From positions 124,001 to 188,000 of the forward strand of contig NZ_JADWOX010000003.1 in the NCBI RefSeq assembly GCF_016135805.1: a stretch of DNA of 64,000 nt, written 5' to 3'. The position numbers were made by a program, and so were the translations under genes. Positions 19,144 through 32,083 of the stretch are shown here, piece after piece; within the stretch, counting starts at the first letter, position 1; every line of letters begins with the position of its first letter. The notes under the pieces were generated by a model. It was not told where the DNA came from. It did not search any database and saw only the letters and a list, made by a program, of their open reading frames with translations. This DNA comes from Caulobacter hibisci. Its GTDB lineage: Bacteria; Pseudomonadota; Alphaproteobacteria; Caulobacterales; Caulobacteraceae.

Positions 19144-20376
19144 TCAGCCCTCGATCAGCGCGGCCAAGCGCCGCACGCCTTCTTCGATCTGCTCCGGCGG
19201 CAGCAGCGAATAGCTGAGGCGCAGGGTGTTCTGCGCCGGAGCCTCGGCGAAGAACGGCGCGCCGGGCACGAAGGCCACGCGGGCCTCGACCAGGGCCCGC
19301 TCCAGCAGGGTCTTGCCGTCGATCCCCTCGGGCAGGGTCAGCCAGACGAACATGCCGCCCTCGGGCGAGATCCAGGAGACGCTCTTGGGCATGTGGCGCT
19401 CCAGCGCCGCCAGCATGGCGCGCGCCTGGCCGCCATAGGCCGCCCGCAGGCGTCCCAGGTGCTGGTCGTAGCCTTCGGAGACCACGCGGTGGGCGACTAT
19501 CTGGTTGATGGTCGAGACGTGCAGGTCGCCGCCCTGCTTGAGCAGGACCAGCTTCTCGATCGCCGCCTTGGGGCCGCAGATCCACCCGATGCGCAGGGCC
19601 GGCGACAGGGTCTTGGACAGGGTGCCGCAGAACAGGGTGCGCGCCGCCTCTATCGAACCGTTGCGGGCGATGTCGAGGGCCAGCAGCGAGGGGATGGCCT
19701 CGCCGCCGAAGCGCAGCTCGCGATAGGCCGCGTCCTCGATGAGCGGGAAGTCCTGAGCCTGCGCCAGATCCAGCAGGGCCTCGCGCTCGGCCAGGGTCAG
19801 GCTGACGCCGGTGGGATTGGCGAAGTCGGGGACGAAGTAGCCCAGGCGCGGCGCGCGGGCCTCCACGACCTCCTGAGCCGCCGCATCGCCGCTCAGCGCG
19901 CCGTCGGGCAGGTCGAGATAGGCCGGCTGATAGGCGTTGAAGGCCTGCAGGGCGCCCAGATAGGTCGGCCGGGCCACCATCACCGTCGCGCCAGGATCGA
20001 GGAACAGCTTGCCCAGCAGGTCCAGCGCCTGCTGCGAGCCGGCGGTCAGCAGCACGTTGTCGGGCTCGCACGGCATGCCGTCGCGGGTCATGCGCTCGGC
20101 GATCCAGCGGCGCAGCGGGCCATGGCCCTCGCTGACGGTGTATTGCAGCGCCTGGGCGGCCTGGGCGCCGTCGGCGAGGATCTCGCCATAGGCCTGGCGA
20201 ATCGTCTCGGCCGGGAACAGGGCCGGGTCAGGAATGCCGCCGGCGAAGGACAGGATGTCGGGCTGCTCCAGAAGCTTCAGCAGCTCGCGGATCTCGCTGG
20301 CGCGGATGCCGGCCATGCGCGCGGAAAAGCGCCCGGCCCAGTCTTGGCCAGCCGGGTCTTGGGTGTCGATGGTCAT
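19144..20376 (-). CDS. PLP-dependent aminotransferase, fold type I (2-aminoadipate/MocR-domain-like)
   Basis: A 410-residue aminotransferase of the class I/II superfamily. DILSFAGGIPDPALFP near residue 41 and LTAGSQQALDLLGKLFLDPG are typical of the ARO8/LysN/2-aminoadipate group. The PLP Schiff-base lysine is about Lys255 in GTLSKTLSPALRIGW, and Arg in LRLSYSLLP near the C-terminus binds the carboxylate. The ATG at 20376 (MTIDTQDPAGQDW) is chosen; the open frame continues to 20802 but without family sequence. Amino donor and product cannot be told; aromatic or branched-chain amino acids and 2-aminoadipate are the family range. Confidence 0.88.
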   Translation of the reverse strand: MTIDTQDPAGQDWAGRFSARMAGIRASEIRELLKLLEQPDILSFAGGIPDPALFPAETIRQAYGEILADGAQAAQALQYTVSEGHGPLRRWIAERMTRDGMPCEPDNVLLTAGSQQALDLLGKLFLDPGATVMVARPTYLGALQAFNAYQPAYLDLPDGALSGDAAAQEVVEARAPRLGYFVPDFANPTGVSLTLAEREALLDLAQAQDFPLIEDAAYRELRFGGEAIPSLLALDIARNGSIEAARTLFCGTLSKTLSPALRIGWICGPKAAIEKLVLLKQGGDLHVSTINQIVAHRVVSEGYDQHLGRLRAAYGGQARAMLAALERHMPKSVSWISPEGGMFVWLTLPEGIDGKTLLERALVEARVAFVPGAPFFAEAPAQNTLRLSYSLLPPEQIEEGVRRLAALIEG

Positions 20377-20474
20377 GAGGTCGGATTTTCTTGATCGAGT
20401 ATCGGGTCGAGTAGTGCGGTCGAAGCGGCGTGGCCGCGATGGGGCGCAAGGGCGCCCGGCCTGATCCCTAGCGG

Positions 20475-20555
20475 TCAGGCGCGTCGTACGAGGCAGGTCG
20501 GTCCCAGGGAGCGGCGGCGCCAGAAGCGCCGCGGCCCGCGTTCGATCTCGAGCAT
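20475..20555 (-). CDS. Possible 26-residue arginine-rich leader ORF
   Basis: An ATG at 20555 reads MLEIERGPRRFWRRRSLGPT and ends six residues later at TGA. It occupies part of the 227-base gap upstream of the aminotransferase, on the same strand. No Shine-Dalgarno sequence is visible. It could be a leader peptide, an unrelated small protein or chance. Confidence 0.2.
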   Translation of the reverse strand: MLEIERGPRRFWRRRSLGPTCLVRRA

Positions 20556-20603
20556 GGCGGCAACCTAGCCGCCCGGCGGCCGCAAGGGAACCCGCCTTCG
20601 GGC

Positions 20604-21170
20604 CTAGAGGCGCGGACTGCTCAGGCTGTCGGTCCATTCCTCGTTGGGGTCCGGCGGGCCGCCGCTCGGCAGCCGCCATTCGCCGCGATAGGAGAAGTCC
20701 AGCGTGCCGCACAACCGCGCCTGGTCCGGCGCCTTGGGATCGTCGCCAAAGGCCTGGATGCGCAGGTCGCGGCGCACGGCGATGCGGCTGAAGCTCAGCC
20801 ACAGCCGCTTGGAGCCGGGGCAGAAGGCCCGGACATAGACCTTGCCCTGCTCGGCCTGGCCGTTGACCTCGAACAGGGCCGCGTCGGTGTCGACGCCGCT
20901 CATGGCCGAAAGCCCGCCCTTGCCGAGGTCTTTCTCGGCGCCCTTGCGCAACAGGGCCTGGGCCGGCACGCCGGTGGCCAGCACCTTGATCGGCCGCGCA
21001 CCCAGCAGGCTCTGCTCGAACAGCACGGTCAGCCCCGCCCCGGTCAGCCGCTTGGCGTCGGGCGAGATCGGGTCGTAGGAGAACATCCGGCGGTCGGCGG
21101 CCTCTGCGGGCCCCGCCAGGGCGCCCAGAAGCGCCGTGGAGGCCAGGAGGGCGTAAAGCGCGGCCCTCAT
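20604..21170 (-). CDS. Exported protein of unknown function
   Basis: A 188-residue protein with signal peptide MRAALYALLASTALLGALAG and likely cleavage after PAEA. I do not recognise a domain. Visible features are a DRRMFSYDPIS start to the mature part, a short repeated Gly/Lys-rich middle, one Cys pair (RAFCPGS and ARLCGTLDFSYRGEW), and a Pro/Asp-rich C-terminus. The ATG overlaps the TGA of the upstream DUF2939-like gene by 4 bases, so the two are translationally coupled and probably act together in the envelope. Confidence 0.72.
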   Translation of the reverse strand: MRAALYALLASTALLGALAGPAEAADRRMFSYDPISPDAKRLTGAGLTVLFEQSLLGARPIKVLATGVPAQALLRKGAEKDLGKGGLSAMSGVDTDAALFEVNGQAEQGKVYVRAFCPGSKRLWLSFSRIAVRRDLRIQAFGDDPKAPDQARLCGTLDFSYRGEWRLPSGGPPDPNEEWTDSLSSPRL

Positions 21171-21679
21171 CGCTTGAGCTGCAGGTTCACGGCCTGGGCG
21201 TCGAAACCCGACAGTCGCCAGGTCGCGCCCTCGCGGGTGAAGGTCAGCATGCACGGGCCGTCCTTCTTGGCGGCGCAGACACGGCCGTCGCCGGCCGGTC
21301 GCAGGGCCGAGGCGATGGCGATGCGGCCCGGGATCGGCTTGTCGGGGGTGTAGCCGTAGTAGTTGGCGGCGGCGCGGAACACTTCCGGGCGGATCAGGGC
21401 CGAGCCGGCGAAGTCGGCGGCCGGACCGGCCAGGGCGATGGCGGCGGCCTGCCAGCCGCCCTTCAGGCCCGACTTGCGGGCCTCCTCGACCATGCGGGTC
21501 TCCAGCGCGCCCTTCAGCGCCTGGTGGTCGACCAGGCTGTCGAAGGCGGCTCGATCGTTGTTGCGGATCGAGGTCAGCAGCGCGTGCACGTCGCCGGCCG
21601 CGTCATAGCGGTCGGCGGTGGCGCAGGCGCTCAAGGACGCGGCGGCCGCGGTCAGGGCGAGGAGGGCTCGTATACGCAT
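21167..21679 (-). CDS. DUF2939-like lipoprotein
   Basis: A 170-residue protein with a lipoprotein signal (MRIRALLALTAAAASLSACAT; lipobox Cys19). The mature part begins RYDAAGDVHALLTSIRNNDRAAFDSLVD and continues with ALKGALETRMVEEARKSG. This is the pattern I associate with DUF2939, small envelope proteins of unknown function in proteobacteria. It is followed with a 4-base overlap by another exported protein. It lies just beyond the infB terminator on the same strand. Confidence 0.75.
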   Translation of the reverse strand: MRIRALLALTAAAASLSACATADRYDAAGDVHALLTSIRNNDRAAFDSLVDHQALKGALETRMVEEARKSGLKGGWQAAAIALAGPAADFAGSALIRPEVFRAAANYYGYTPDKPIPGRIAIASALRPAGDGRVCAAKKDGPCMLTFTREGATWRLSGFDAQAVNLQLKR

Positions 21680-21761
21680 GACACAGGGCTAGCGCCCAAT
21701 TTCGGCGAATTCCAGTCCGGCGCGTATCGCCGGCCTCTCGGCACCGGCGAAGAGGCCAAGC

Positions 21762-21792
21762 AAAAGGGCGCGGCCCTCGCGGACCGCGCCCT
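21762..21792 (-). terminator. Terminator of the rimP-nusA-infB operon
   Basis: Downstream of the infB stop at 21819, a 9-bp stem (21792-21784 with 21773-21765) is followed by TTTTG on the minus strand. Confidence 0.88.
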
Positions 21793-21818
21793 CTGCATTT
21801 TCGATCTGGCGAAAGCTC

Positions 21819-24932
<3,114 letters not shown>

Positions 24933-25136
24933 GCGCTCGCTTGTACTTCCGCCGGGCGGGTTCCCGGCCCAAAAACCGATCAATCCATACGAGAAAGGGG
25001 CCTGGACGTACCTCCATACGGAAGCGCGTTTCCCGGCCCTTCGCTCAAGAGCGAGACCGCATGGGCGGCTTGCTCCAACATTCAGGTTCTAGGCTTTTTT
25101 CGTCGCCGAATGAAGTCATCCGAGGACGCCTGAAGC

Positions 25137-25796
25137 CTAGGTCTCTTCGCTTTGACGCGCCGACCATTCCGGCGGCGCGAGAGGACGGAAGCCTGATAAC
25201 CGCTCGACATCCAATGTCCAGCGATCCGTGCCCCGCCCCGCGAGGAGCGCCGTGTGTATCACATTCTCCCCGCCCAAGGCCAAACCCAATTCGTCGGATG
25301 TGAACATCCCGAGGATTCTGGGCGTGTTTGGCGCTCTGCGGGCGGCTGAAAACACCTTTCGGCGGCCGTCGTCGGCGCCGTTGGCGGCTTCGATGAGCCA
25401 GGCGGTCTTGCCCGAGGCCAGGGCCGCCAGAACTTTTTCATAGCCGGAGATAATGCCGCCGGAGCGGCGTGCAAGCCCCAGCCCGTCCAGAACCCGCTTG
25501 GCCAGGAGGCGTTCCACCTGGTCGGCCAGGTCGGCCGGGGCCGAAAGCTTGGTCTTGGCCGAGCGGGAGAAGGCGTTCTTCTTCACCGCCGCGGCGATCG
25601 ACTCCCGGTCGGCCGCCACCCACATGCCCCGCCCCGGCAGCTTGCGCGCCACGTCGGGGATGACCACGCCGTCGGGACCGGCCACGAACCGCACCAGACG
25701 CGCCTCGTCGACCGCCTCGCCCAGGACGACGTCCTTGCGCAGGCGATTGGCTTCGGCGTGGGTCTTGGGCGCCTGGGATGCGGCCGGGTCGGTCAT
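25137..25796 (-). CDS. YlxR/L7Ae-like RNA-binding protein (DUF448)
   Basis: A 219-residue two-domain protein. The N-terminal YlxR domain (about 15-95) has RLVRFVAGPDGVVIPDVARKLPGRGMWV. The C-terminal L7Ae/L30e-like part contains LGLARRSGGIISGYEKVLAAL. It lies between nusA and infB, the conserved place for this gene. YlxR proteins have been linked to RNase P and rRNA/tRNA biology in other bacteria; the role here is unproven. A GC hairpin separates it from nusA, and a 204-base gap without clear features separates it from infB. Confidence 0.9.
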   Translation of the reverse strand: MTDPAASQAPKTHAEANRLRKDVVLGEAVDEARLVRFVAGPDGVVIPDVARKLPGRGMWVAADRESIAAAVKKNAFSRSAKTKLSAPADLADQVERLLAKRVLDGLGLARRSGGIISGYEKVLAALASGKTAWLIEAANGADDGRRKVFSAARRAPNTPRILGMFTSDELGLALGGENVIHTALLAGRGTDRWTLDVERLSGFRPLAPPEWSARQSEET

Positions 25797-25825
25797 GAAG
25801 TCCTTGATGGGATCCTGAAAGGAAG

Positions 25826-25852
25826 CGGCCCCTCCGAAGGCCGGAGGGGCCG
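25826..25852 (-). terminator. Stem-loop between nusA and ylxR
   Basis: A perfect 11-bp GC stem (25826-25836 with 25842-25852) directly after the nusA stop, without a T-run. It may be an mRNA-stabilising or partial-termination hairpin inside the operon. Confidence 0.55.
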
Positions 25853-25859
25853 ATCCGTC

Positions 25860-27569
25860 TTACTGCTCGTCTTGCGCCGGCTCTTCAGCGGCGGCGGGCT
25901 CGGCGTCTTCGGCCGGAGCCTCTTCGCCTTCCGTCGCTTCGGCCTCGCCGGGCTCTTCGGCGCCGTCTTCAGCGCCTTCGAACTCTTCTTCGTATTCCGG
26001 CTCGGGCGGCGCCTCGACCCAGCCCATGACGATGCGGGCGCGCATGATCAGCGCTTCGGCGTCGTCGGGCGACAGGTTGAAGGTCTCGAGGATGCCCGGC
26101 TCGCGCACGCGCTCGCCGTTCTTGCTCTCGAACCAGCCGCGCATGTCGTCGGGCACCAGACCGGCGAGGTCCTCGACCGACTTCACGTCGCCTTCGCCCA
26201 GGGCGACGGCCATGGCCAGGGTCACGCCTTCGATCTCGAGCAGGGCGTCCTCCACGCCCAGTTCGACGCGCTTGGCGTCGAGGGCGGCGGCTTCCTTCTC
26301 GAGGAATTCGCGGGCGCGGGTCTGCAGTTCTTCGGCGGTCTCTTCGTCGAAGCCTTCGATCGAGGCGATCTCGTGCGGCTCGACATAGGCCACGTCCTCG
26401 ACGGCAGTGAAGCCTTCGGTGACCAGCAGCTGGGCGATGACCTCGTCGACGTCCAGGGCTTCCTGGAACAGGGCGGTGGCCTCGGCGAACTGCTTCTGAC
26501 GGCGCTCGCTCTCCTGGCTTTCCGTCATGATGTCGATCTGCCAGCCGGTCAGCTGCGAGGCGAGGCGGACGTTCTGGCCGCGGCGGCCGATGGCCAGCGA
26601 CAGCTGCTCGTCCGGCACCACGACTTCGACGCGCTCGTCTTCCTCGTCCATGACGACCTTGGAGACTTCGGCGGGAGCCAGGGCGTTGACGATGAAGGTG
26701 GCTTCATCTTCCGACCACTGGATGATGTCGATCTTCTCGCCCTGCAGCTCGGCGACCACCGCCTGCACGCGCGAACCGCGCATGCCGACGCAGGCGCCGA
26801 CGGGGTCGATCGAGCTGTCGTTGGAGATGACGGCCATCTTGGCGCGCGAACCCGGGTCGCGGGCCACGGCGCGGATCTCGATGACGCCGTCGTAGACTTC
26901 CGGCACTTCCTGCGCGAACAGCTTGGCCATGAAGCCGCCGTGGGCGCGCGACAGCATGATCTGCGGGCCCTTGGTCTCGCGACGGACGTCGTAGATGTAG
27001 GCGCGGATGCGGTCGCCGACGTTGAAGTTCTCGCGCGGGATCGACTGGTCGCGGCGCATGATGCCTTCGCCACGGCCCAGGTCGACGATGACGTTGCCGT
27101 ATTCGACGCGCTTGACGCTGCCGTTGACGATCTCGCCCGAGCGGTCCTTGTACTCTTCGTACTGGCGCTCGCGCTCGGCTTCGCGAACCTTGTGCATGAC
27201 GACCTGGCGGGCCATCTGGGTCTGCACGCGGCCGATCTCGAACGGCGGCAGGATTTCTTCGTAGACCTTGCCAATCTCGGCGTCGCGCCAAGTGCGCTTG
27301 GCCGGCGTGATCTGGACCTTGCCGATCTCGCCTTCCATCTCGTGGTCGTCGCCGACCACTTCGATCACGCGCTTCTGGGTCGTTTCGCCGGTGCGCGGAT
27401 CGATCTTGACGCGGATGTCGTGCTCGGCGCCGTAACGAGCGCGAGCGGCCTTCTGCAGGGCCTCCTCGATCGCCTCGATGACGACTTCCTTCTCGATGCC
27501 CTTCTCGCGGGCGACCGCGTCGGCGATCTGCAGCAGTTCAAGCCGGTTGGCGGCGATGCCGATGGCCAT
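25860..27569 (-). CDS. nusA: Transcription termination/antitermination factor NusA
   Basis: Binds RNA polymerase and nascent RNA to control pausing and termination. It has 569 residues: the N-terminal polymerase-binding domain ([20 protein letters not shown]), an S1 domain ([21 protein letters not shown]), two KH domains ([19 protein letters not shown] and [15 protein letters not shown]), two helix-hairpin-helix-like acidic repeats, then an acidic low-complexity tail of about 45 residues rich in Glu, Ala and Pro. It starts 2 bases after the rimP stop, so they are co-transcribed. Confidence 0.98.
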   Translation of the reverse strand: MAIGIAANRLELLQIADAVAREKGIEKEVVIEAIEEALQKAARARYGAEHDIRVKIDPRTGETTQKRVIEVVGDDHEMEGEIGKVQITPAKRTWRDAEIGKVYEEILPPFEIGRVQTQMARQVVMHKVREAERERQYEEYKDRSGEIVNGSVKRVEYGNVIVDLGRGEGIMRRDQSIPRENFNVGDRIRAYIYDVRRETKGPQIMLSRAHGGFMAKLFAQEVPEVYDGVIEIRAVARDPGSRAKMAVISNDSSIDPVGACVGMRGSRVQAVVAELQGEKIDIIQWSEDEATFIVNALAPAEVSKVVMDEEDERVEVVVPDEQLSLAIGRRGQNVRLASQLTGWQIDIMTESQESERRQKQFAEATALFQEALDVDEVIAQLLVTEGFTAVEDVAYVEPHEIASIEGFDEETAEELQTRAREFLEKEAAALDAKRVELGVEDALLEIEGVTLAMAVALGEGDVKSVEDLAGLVPDDMRGWFESKNGERVREPGILETFNLSPDDAEALIMRARIVMGWVEAPPEPEYEEEFEGAEDGAEEPGEAEATEGEEAPAEDAEPAAAEEPAQDEQ

Positions 27570-27571
27570 GG

Positions 27572-28150
27572 TCAGTCCTCTTCACTTTCGGACAAATCGT
27601 TGTCGTTCTCTGCGCCGACGCGGGCGGCGCGCTGGTCGGCGCCCCGCTTCATCAGCTGGTCGGTGAGGACCAGCTTGGCGTCGACGATCCAGGCGAACGG
27701 GAAATAGACGGTGACGTCGTCCTCGCCCTCGATGTTGAGGCCGACCTGGTCGTCCTCCACACCGGCGAGCTCGCCCTTGAAGCGCTTGCGGCCCTCGGCC
27801 ACGCGGTCGAGCTCGATGCGCACCTCGAGACCGGCATAGGTCTCGAAATCCTTCAGGCGGGTCAGGGGGCGATCGACGCCGGGGCTGGACACTTCCAGGG
27901 TGTATTCGCCGGCGATCGGGTCGGCGGCGTCCATCAGCTCGGAAATGGCGCGGGACAGCTTGGCGCAGTCCTCGACGTTCATGTCGCCGCCCGTGCCGTC
28001 TTCCAGCAGCGGACGTTCGGCCATGATCTGCAGACGGCGCTGCTCGGCCCCGCCCATCAGGCGCAGGCGGACGATCTCGTAGCCGACGGTCTCGGCTATG
28101 GGATCGAGCATCTCGATCAGGTCCAGGTCTTCTCGCGTCTTGCCGCGCAC
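27572..28150 (-). CDS. rimP: Ribosome maturation factor RimP
   Basis: Assists 30S subunit maturation. From the GTG at 28150 (reading [19 protein letters not shown]) it has 192 residues. Family motifs are [54 protein letters not shown] and [20 protein letters not shown]. The longer open frame to 28255 runs through a terminator hairpin and is not family-like. It heads rimP-nusA-ylxR-infB and has a structured leader. Confidence 0.94.
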   Translation of the reverse strand: MRGKTREDLDLIEMLDPIAETVGYEIVRLRLMGGAEQRRLQIMAERPLLEDGTGGDMNVEDCAKLSRAISELMDAADPIAGEYTLEVSSPGVDRPLTRLKDFETYAGLEVRIELDRVAEGRKRFKGELAGVEDDQVGLNIEGEDDVTVYFPFAWIVDAKLVLTDQLMKRGADQRAARVGAENDNDLSESEED

Positions 28151-28172
28151 GGTTCTCTTCTCAAATTCGGGG

Positions 28173-28207
28173 CGCTCGCCGGACCTAGAAGGCCAAGCTG
28201 GCGAGCG
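28173..28207 (-). promoter_or_regulatory. Leader stem-loop upstream of rimP
   Basis: CGCTCGCC (28173-28180) pairs with GGCGAGCG (28200-28207), 23 bases upstream of the rimP start codon. It follows the terminator-like hairpin at 28215-28243 in the same transcript. Confidence 0.5.
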
Positions 28208-28214
28208 ACCAAAG

Positions 28215-28243
28215 AAAAAGCGGCAGCCTTTCGGGCCGCCGCT
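28215..28243 (-). terminator. Terminator-like hairpin in the rimP-nusA leader
   Basis: On the minus strand AGCGGC...GCCGCT with a CGAAA-type loop is followed by TTTTT (28219-28215). It lies 65 bases before the rimP start with no recognised gene just upstream on that strand, so it may be an attenuator. In E. coli the equivalent operon is autoregulated by NusA through leader terminators; the parallel is inference. Confidence 0.6.
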
Positions 28244-28280
28244 CGAAAGCGCCAATCAGCGCTAACGGACGATGTAGGAG

Positions 28281-28544
28281 CTATATAGCGCGATAGGCGA
28301 GCGGGTGGAAGCCCCTCTGGAGCCGGCCCCGACGCCCCAGCGCCGTAAACCAAGTCATCGCGCTGTACATCGCGCTTCTCTGACGGTCACTCGACCGTTC
28401 CGAGCGCAGATGCCAATAGCTTTCGTTCCGTTCAGTGGAGGCTTGAGCAATCGGCCTCTTTCGCATCGCAACACTTGTGGCCTATACAGGCGGCCGCTCG
28501 AGGCCCGCCTCCCCGCGGGAGCCTTCCCACAACGAAGAGTCATT
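28281..28544. other. Divergent rimP/ppa promoter region
   Basis: The 394-base gap between the rimP and ppa starts. Apart from the two rimP leader hairpins, the palindromic CTATATAG at 28281-28288 gives GCTATATA on the minus strand, a plausible -10 for rimP. No convincing ppa promoter was identified. No RNA gene was recognised. Confidence 0.4.
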
Positions 28545-29078
28545 ATGGACCTCTCCAAGATCGCCGTGGGCGTGAACCCGCCCTACGACCTGAACGCCGT
28601 CATCGAGATCCCGCAGGGCGGCGAGCCGGTGAAGTACGAGATCGACAAGGAAAGCGGGGCCCTGATGGTCGACCGCTTCCTGCACACGGCGATGTTCTAC
28701 CCGGCCAACTACGGCTTCATCCCGCACACCCTGGCCGACGACGGCGACCCCGCCGACATCATGGTCGTGGGCCCGACCCCGGTGGTGCCCGGCGCGATCA
28801 TCCGCTGCCGCCCGATCGGCGCCCTGATGATGGTCGACGAGGCCGGGTGCGACGAGAAGATCCTGGCCGTGCCGGTCGACAAGCTGCACCCCTTCTACAC
28901 GGGCGTGAACAGCTGGCGCGACCTGCCGACCATCCTGACCGAGCAGATCGCCCACTTCTTCCAGCACTACAAGGACCTGGAAAAGGGCAAGTCGACCAAG
29001 ATCACCGGCTGGGCCGATCCGGACGAGACCGCCGAACTGATCCGCGCGGCGATCAAGCGCCACGACGAAAGCTACTGA
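28545..29078 (+). CDS. ppa: Inorganic pyrophosphatase, family I
   Basis: Hydrolyses pyrophosphate to phosphate, pulling biosynthetic reactions forward. From the ATG at 28545 (MDLSKIAVGVNPPYDLNAVI) it has 177 residues, the normal bacterial length. Motifs are KYEIDKESGALMVDRFL, FYPANYGFIPHTLADDGDP and DPADIMVVGPTPV, with the metal-binding aspartates of the family signature, then DEKILAVPVDKLHPFY. The open frame extends upstream without homology. It is monocistronic, with a strong terminator following. Confidence 0.97.
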   Translation: MDLSKIAVGVNPPYDLNAVIEIPQGGEPVKYEIDKESGALMVDRFLHTAMFYPANYGFIPHTLADDGDPADIMVVGPTPVVPGAIIRCRPIGALMMVDEAGCDEKILAVPVDKLHPFYTGVNSWRDLPTILTEQIAHFFQHYKDLEKGKSTKITGWADPDETAELIRAAIKRHDESY

Positions 29079-29095
29079 TCCTTCCGAGATCAGCG

Positions 29096-29132
29096 AACGG
29101 CGCCGGAGACCTCTCCGGCGCCGTTTTCTTTT
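29096..29132 (+). terminator. Terminator of ppa
   Basis: A long GC stem (CGGCGCCGGAG with CTCCGGCGCCG) followed by TTTTCTTTT, 18 bases after the ppa stop. Confidence 0.93.
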
Positions 29133-29203
29133 GGGGTTTCAAGCGCCCGGTGTGACCTCGGCGACCTTGCGCCAGGGGCTTCGCGACCCCATAACCTCGC
29201 CGG

Positions 29204-30552
<1,349 letters not shown>

Positions 30553-30556
<4 letters not shown>

Positions 30557-31500
30557 GCCGCACGCCCGAGTTCCTGCCGCTTTCCGACGACGCCGTCGTC
30601 GCCGTCACCGGCCCGTCCGGCCGTCATGCCGCCCTGATCGAGGACGCCTTCAAGGTGCTGCTCGAGACCCCTGGCGGCGGGGTCAAGATCACCGGCGATG
30701 TCAAGGGTCGCTCGTCGGCCAAGCGCGCCCTGCTGGCCCTGGCCGAGCGCGCCGACGCCGGCCATGAGGTGGTCGAGGCCGACATCCGCGTGGCCGTGGG
30801 CGAGGCCCAGAGCGCCGGCGGCCAGGCCTCGCCGCGGGCCGTGCGTCGCGGTTCGGTGTCGCCCAAGACCAAGGGCCAGGCCCGTTACCTGGAAATGATG
30901 CAGGCCGAGCCGCTGGTGTTCGGCCTGGGTCCGGCCGGCACCGGCAAGACCTTCCTGGCCGTCGCTCACGGCGCTGGCCTGCTGCTGCGCGGCGAGGTCG
31001 ACCGCCTGATCGTCACCCGCCCCGCCGTCGAGGCCGGCGAGCGCCTGGGCTTCCTGCCTGGTGACCTGAACGAGAAGGTCGACCCCTACATGGCGCCGGT
31101 CTGGGAAGCCCTGACCGACATCATGGGCGCCGAGCAGCTGCGCCGCCGCCGCGACAAGGGTGAGATCGAGGTCGCCCCGATCGCCTTCATGCGCGGCCGC
31201 ACCCTGGCGCACGCCTTCGTCATCGTCGACGAGGCCCAGAACTGCTCACGCCTGCAGATGAAGATGGTGCTGACCCGCCTGGGCGAAGGGGCCCGCATGG
31301 TCGTCACCGGCGACCCGACCCAGATCGACCTTCTGAACCCGCGCGACTCCGGCCTGGCCCACGCCGTCTCCATCCTGGACGGCGTCGAGGGCGTGGCCGT
31401 GGCTCGCTTCACCGCCTCCGACGTCGTGCGCCACCCGCTGGTGGAGCGCATCGTCAAGGCCTACGACGCCGATGCGGCCCTGGTGGCGACCACCCGATGA
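30553..31500 (+). CDS. ybeZ: PhoH family ATPase (YbeZ)
   Basis: A 315-residue PhoH-like NTPase. The N-terminal ~110 residues are KH-like with [14 protein letters not shown]. The ATPase core has [15 protein letters not shown] (Walker A), [10 protein letters not shown] (Walker B) and [11 protein letters not shown]. It usually sits beside YbeY and is thought to act with it in RNA/ribosome processing. The GTG overlaps the miaB stop by 4 bases and its own stop overlaps the ybeY ATG, showing translational coupling. Confidence 0.94.
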
Positions 31501-31976
31501 TCACCGTCGATATCGAGATCGAGGACGAGGCCTGGACCAAGGCCGAGCCGGAAGCCGAAGCCCTGGTCTGGCGCGCCGCCCAGGCCGTGCTCGACGCCCA
31601 CGAGGATATCGAGGGCAAGAACATCGTCATCCTGCTGGCCGACGACGACAGCGTCCAGGCGCTGAACCGCGACTTTCGCCAGAAGGACTACGCCACCAAC
31701 GTGCTGTCTTTCCCGGCGCCCCAGGATCCCGGCGCCAATCCGGAAGGCCAGATCGGCGACATCGCCCTGGCCTTCGGCGTCTGCGCCCGCGAGGCGGCCG
31801 AGCAGGGCAAGCCCCTGGCGCACCACCTGCAACATCTTGTGGCGCACGGGGTGCTGCATCTTCTAGGATACGACCACGAGGGCGACGACGAGGCCGAGGC
31901 CATGGAAGCGTTCGAACGCGAGATTCTGGCGGGGCTGGACGTTCCTGACCCTTATGCCGAAGATATCTCGGCTTAG
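31497..31976 (+). CDS. ybeY: Endoribonuclease YbeY
   Basis: Metal-dependent RNase for 16S rRNA 3'-end maturation and 70S quality control. It has 159 residues with the zinc-binding signature HLVAHGVLHLLGYDH near residue 115 and NRDFRQKDYATNVLSFP upstream. The ATG overlaps the phoH TGA. Its stop codon is the first base group of a long stem-loop (31974-32024). Confidence 0.96.
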   Translation: MITVDIEIEDEAWTKAEPEAEALVWRAAQAVLDAHEDIEGKNIVILLADDDSVQALNRDFRQKDYATNVLSFPAPQDPGANPEGQIGDIALAFGVCAREAAEQGKPLAHHLQHLVAHGVLHLLGYDHEGDDEAEAMEAFEREILAGLDVPDPYAEDISA

Positions 31977-32024
31977 AGCGTGACAGCCGAAAGTGTGAGC
32001 GGTTTCGGCGTCTGTCACGCTCTA
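31974..32024 (+). repeat. Long stem-loop overlapping the ybeY stop codon
   Basis: TAGAGCGTGACAG (31974-31986) pairs perfectly with CTGTCACGCTCTA (32012-32024). An inner CCGAAA/TTTCGG pair (31987-31992 with 32003-32008) extends the stem to about 19 bp with a 3-base bulge. There is no T-run. Confidence 0.75.
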
Positions 32025-32036
32025 GATGTCAAAGAT

Positions 32037-32060
32037 GGAGCCTGTCATTCGACAGGCTCC
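32037..32060 (+). repeat. Second stem-loop between ybeY and corC
   Basis: GGAGCCTGTC-ATTC-GACAGGCTCC, a perfect 10-bp stem with 4-base loop, 12 bases after the first stem-loop and 23 bases before the corC start. Confidence 0.75.
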
Positions 32061-32083
32061 AAGCAGGGGTGAAGACCTAGGGC

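Noticed and set aside
28151..28353. A longer rimP start or a 78-codon minus-strand ORF in the leader
   Set aside because: Both run through the terminator-like hairpin, and neither has family sequence; the GTG at 28150 fits RimP proteins.
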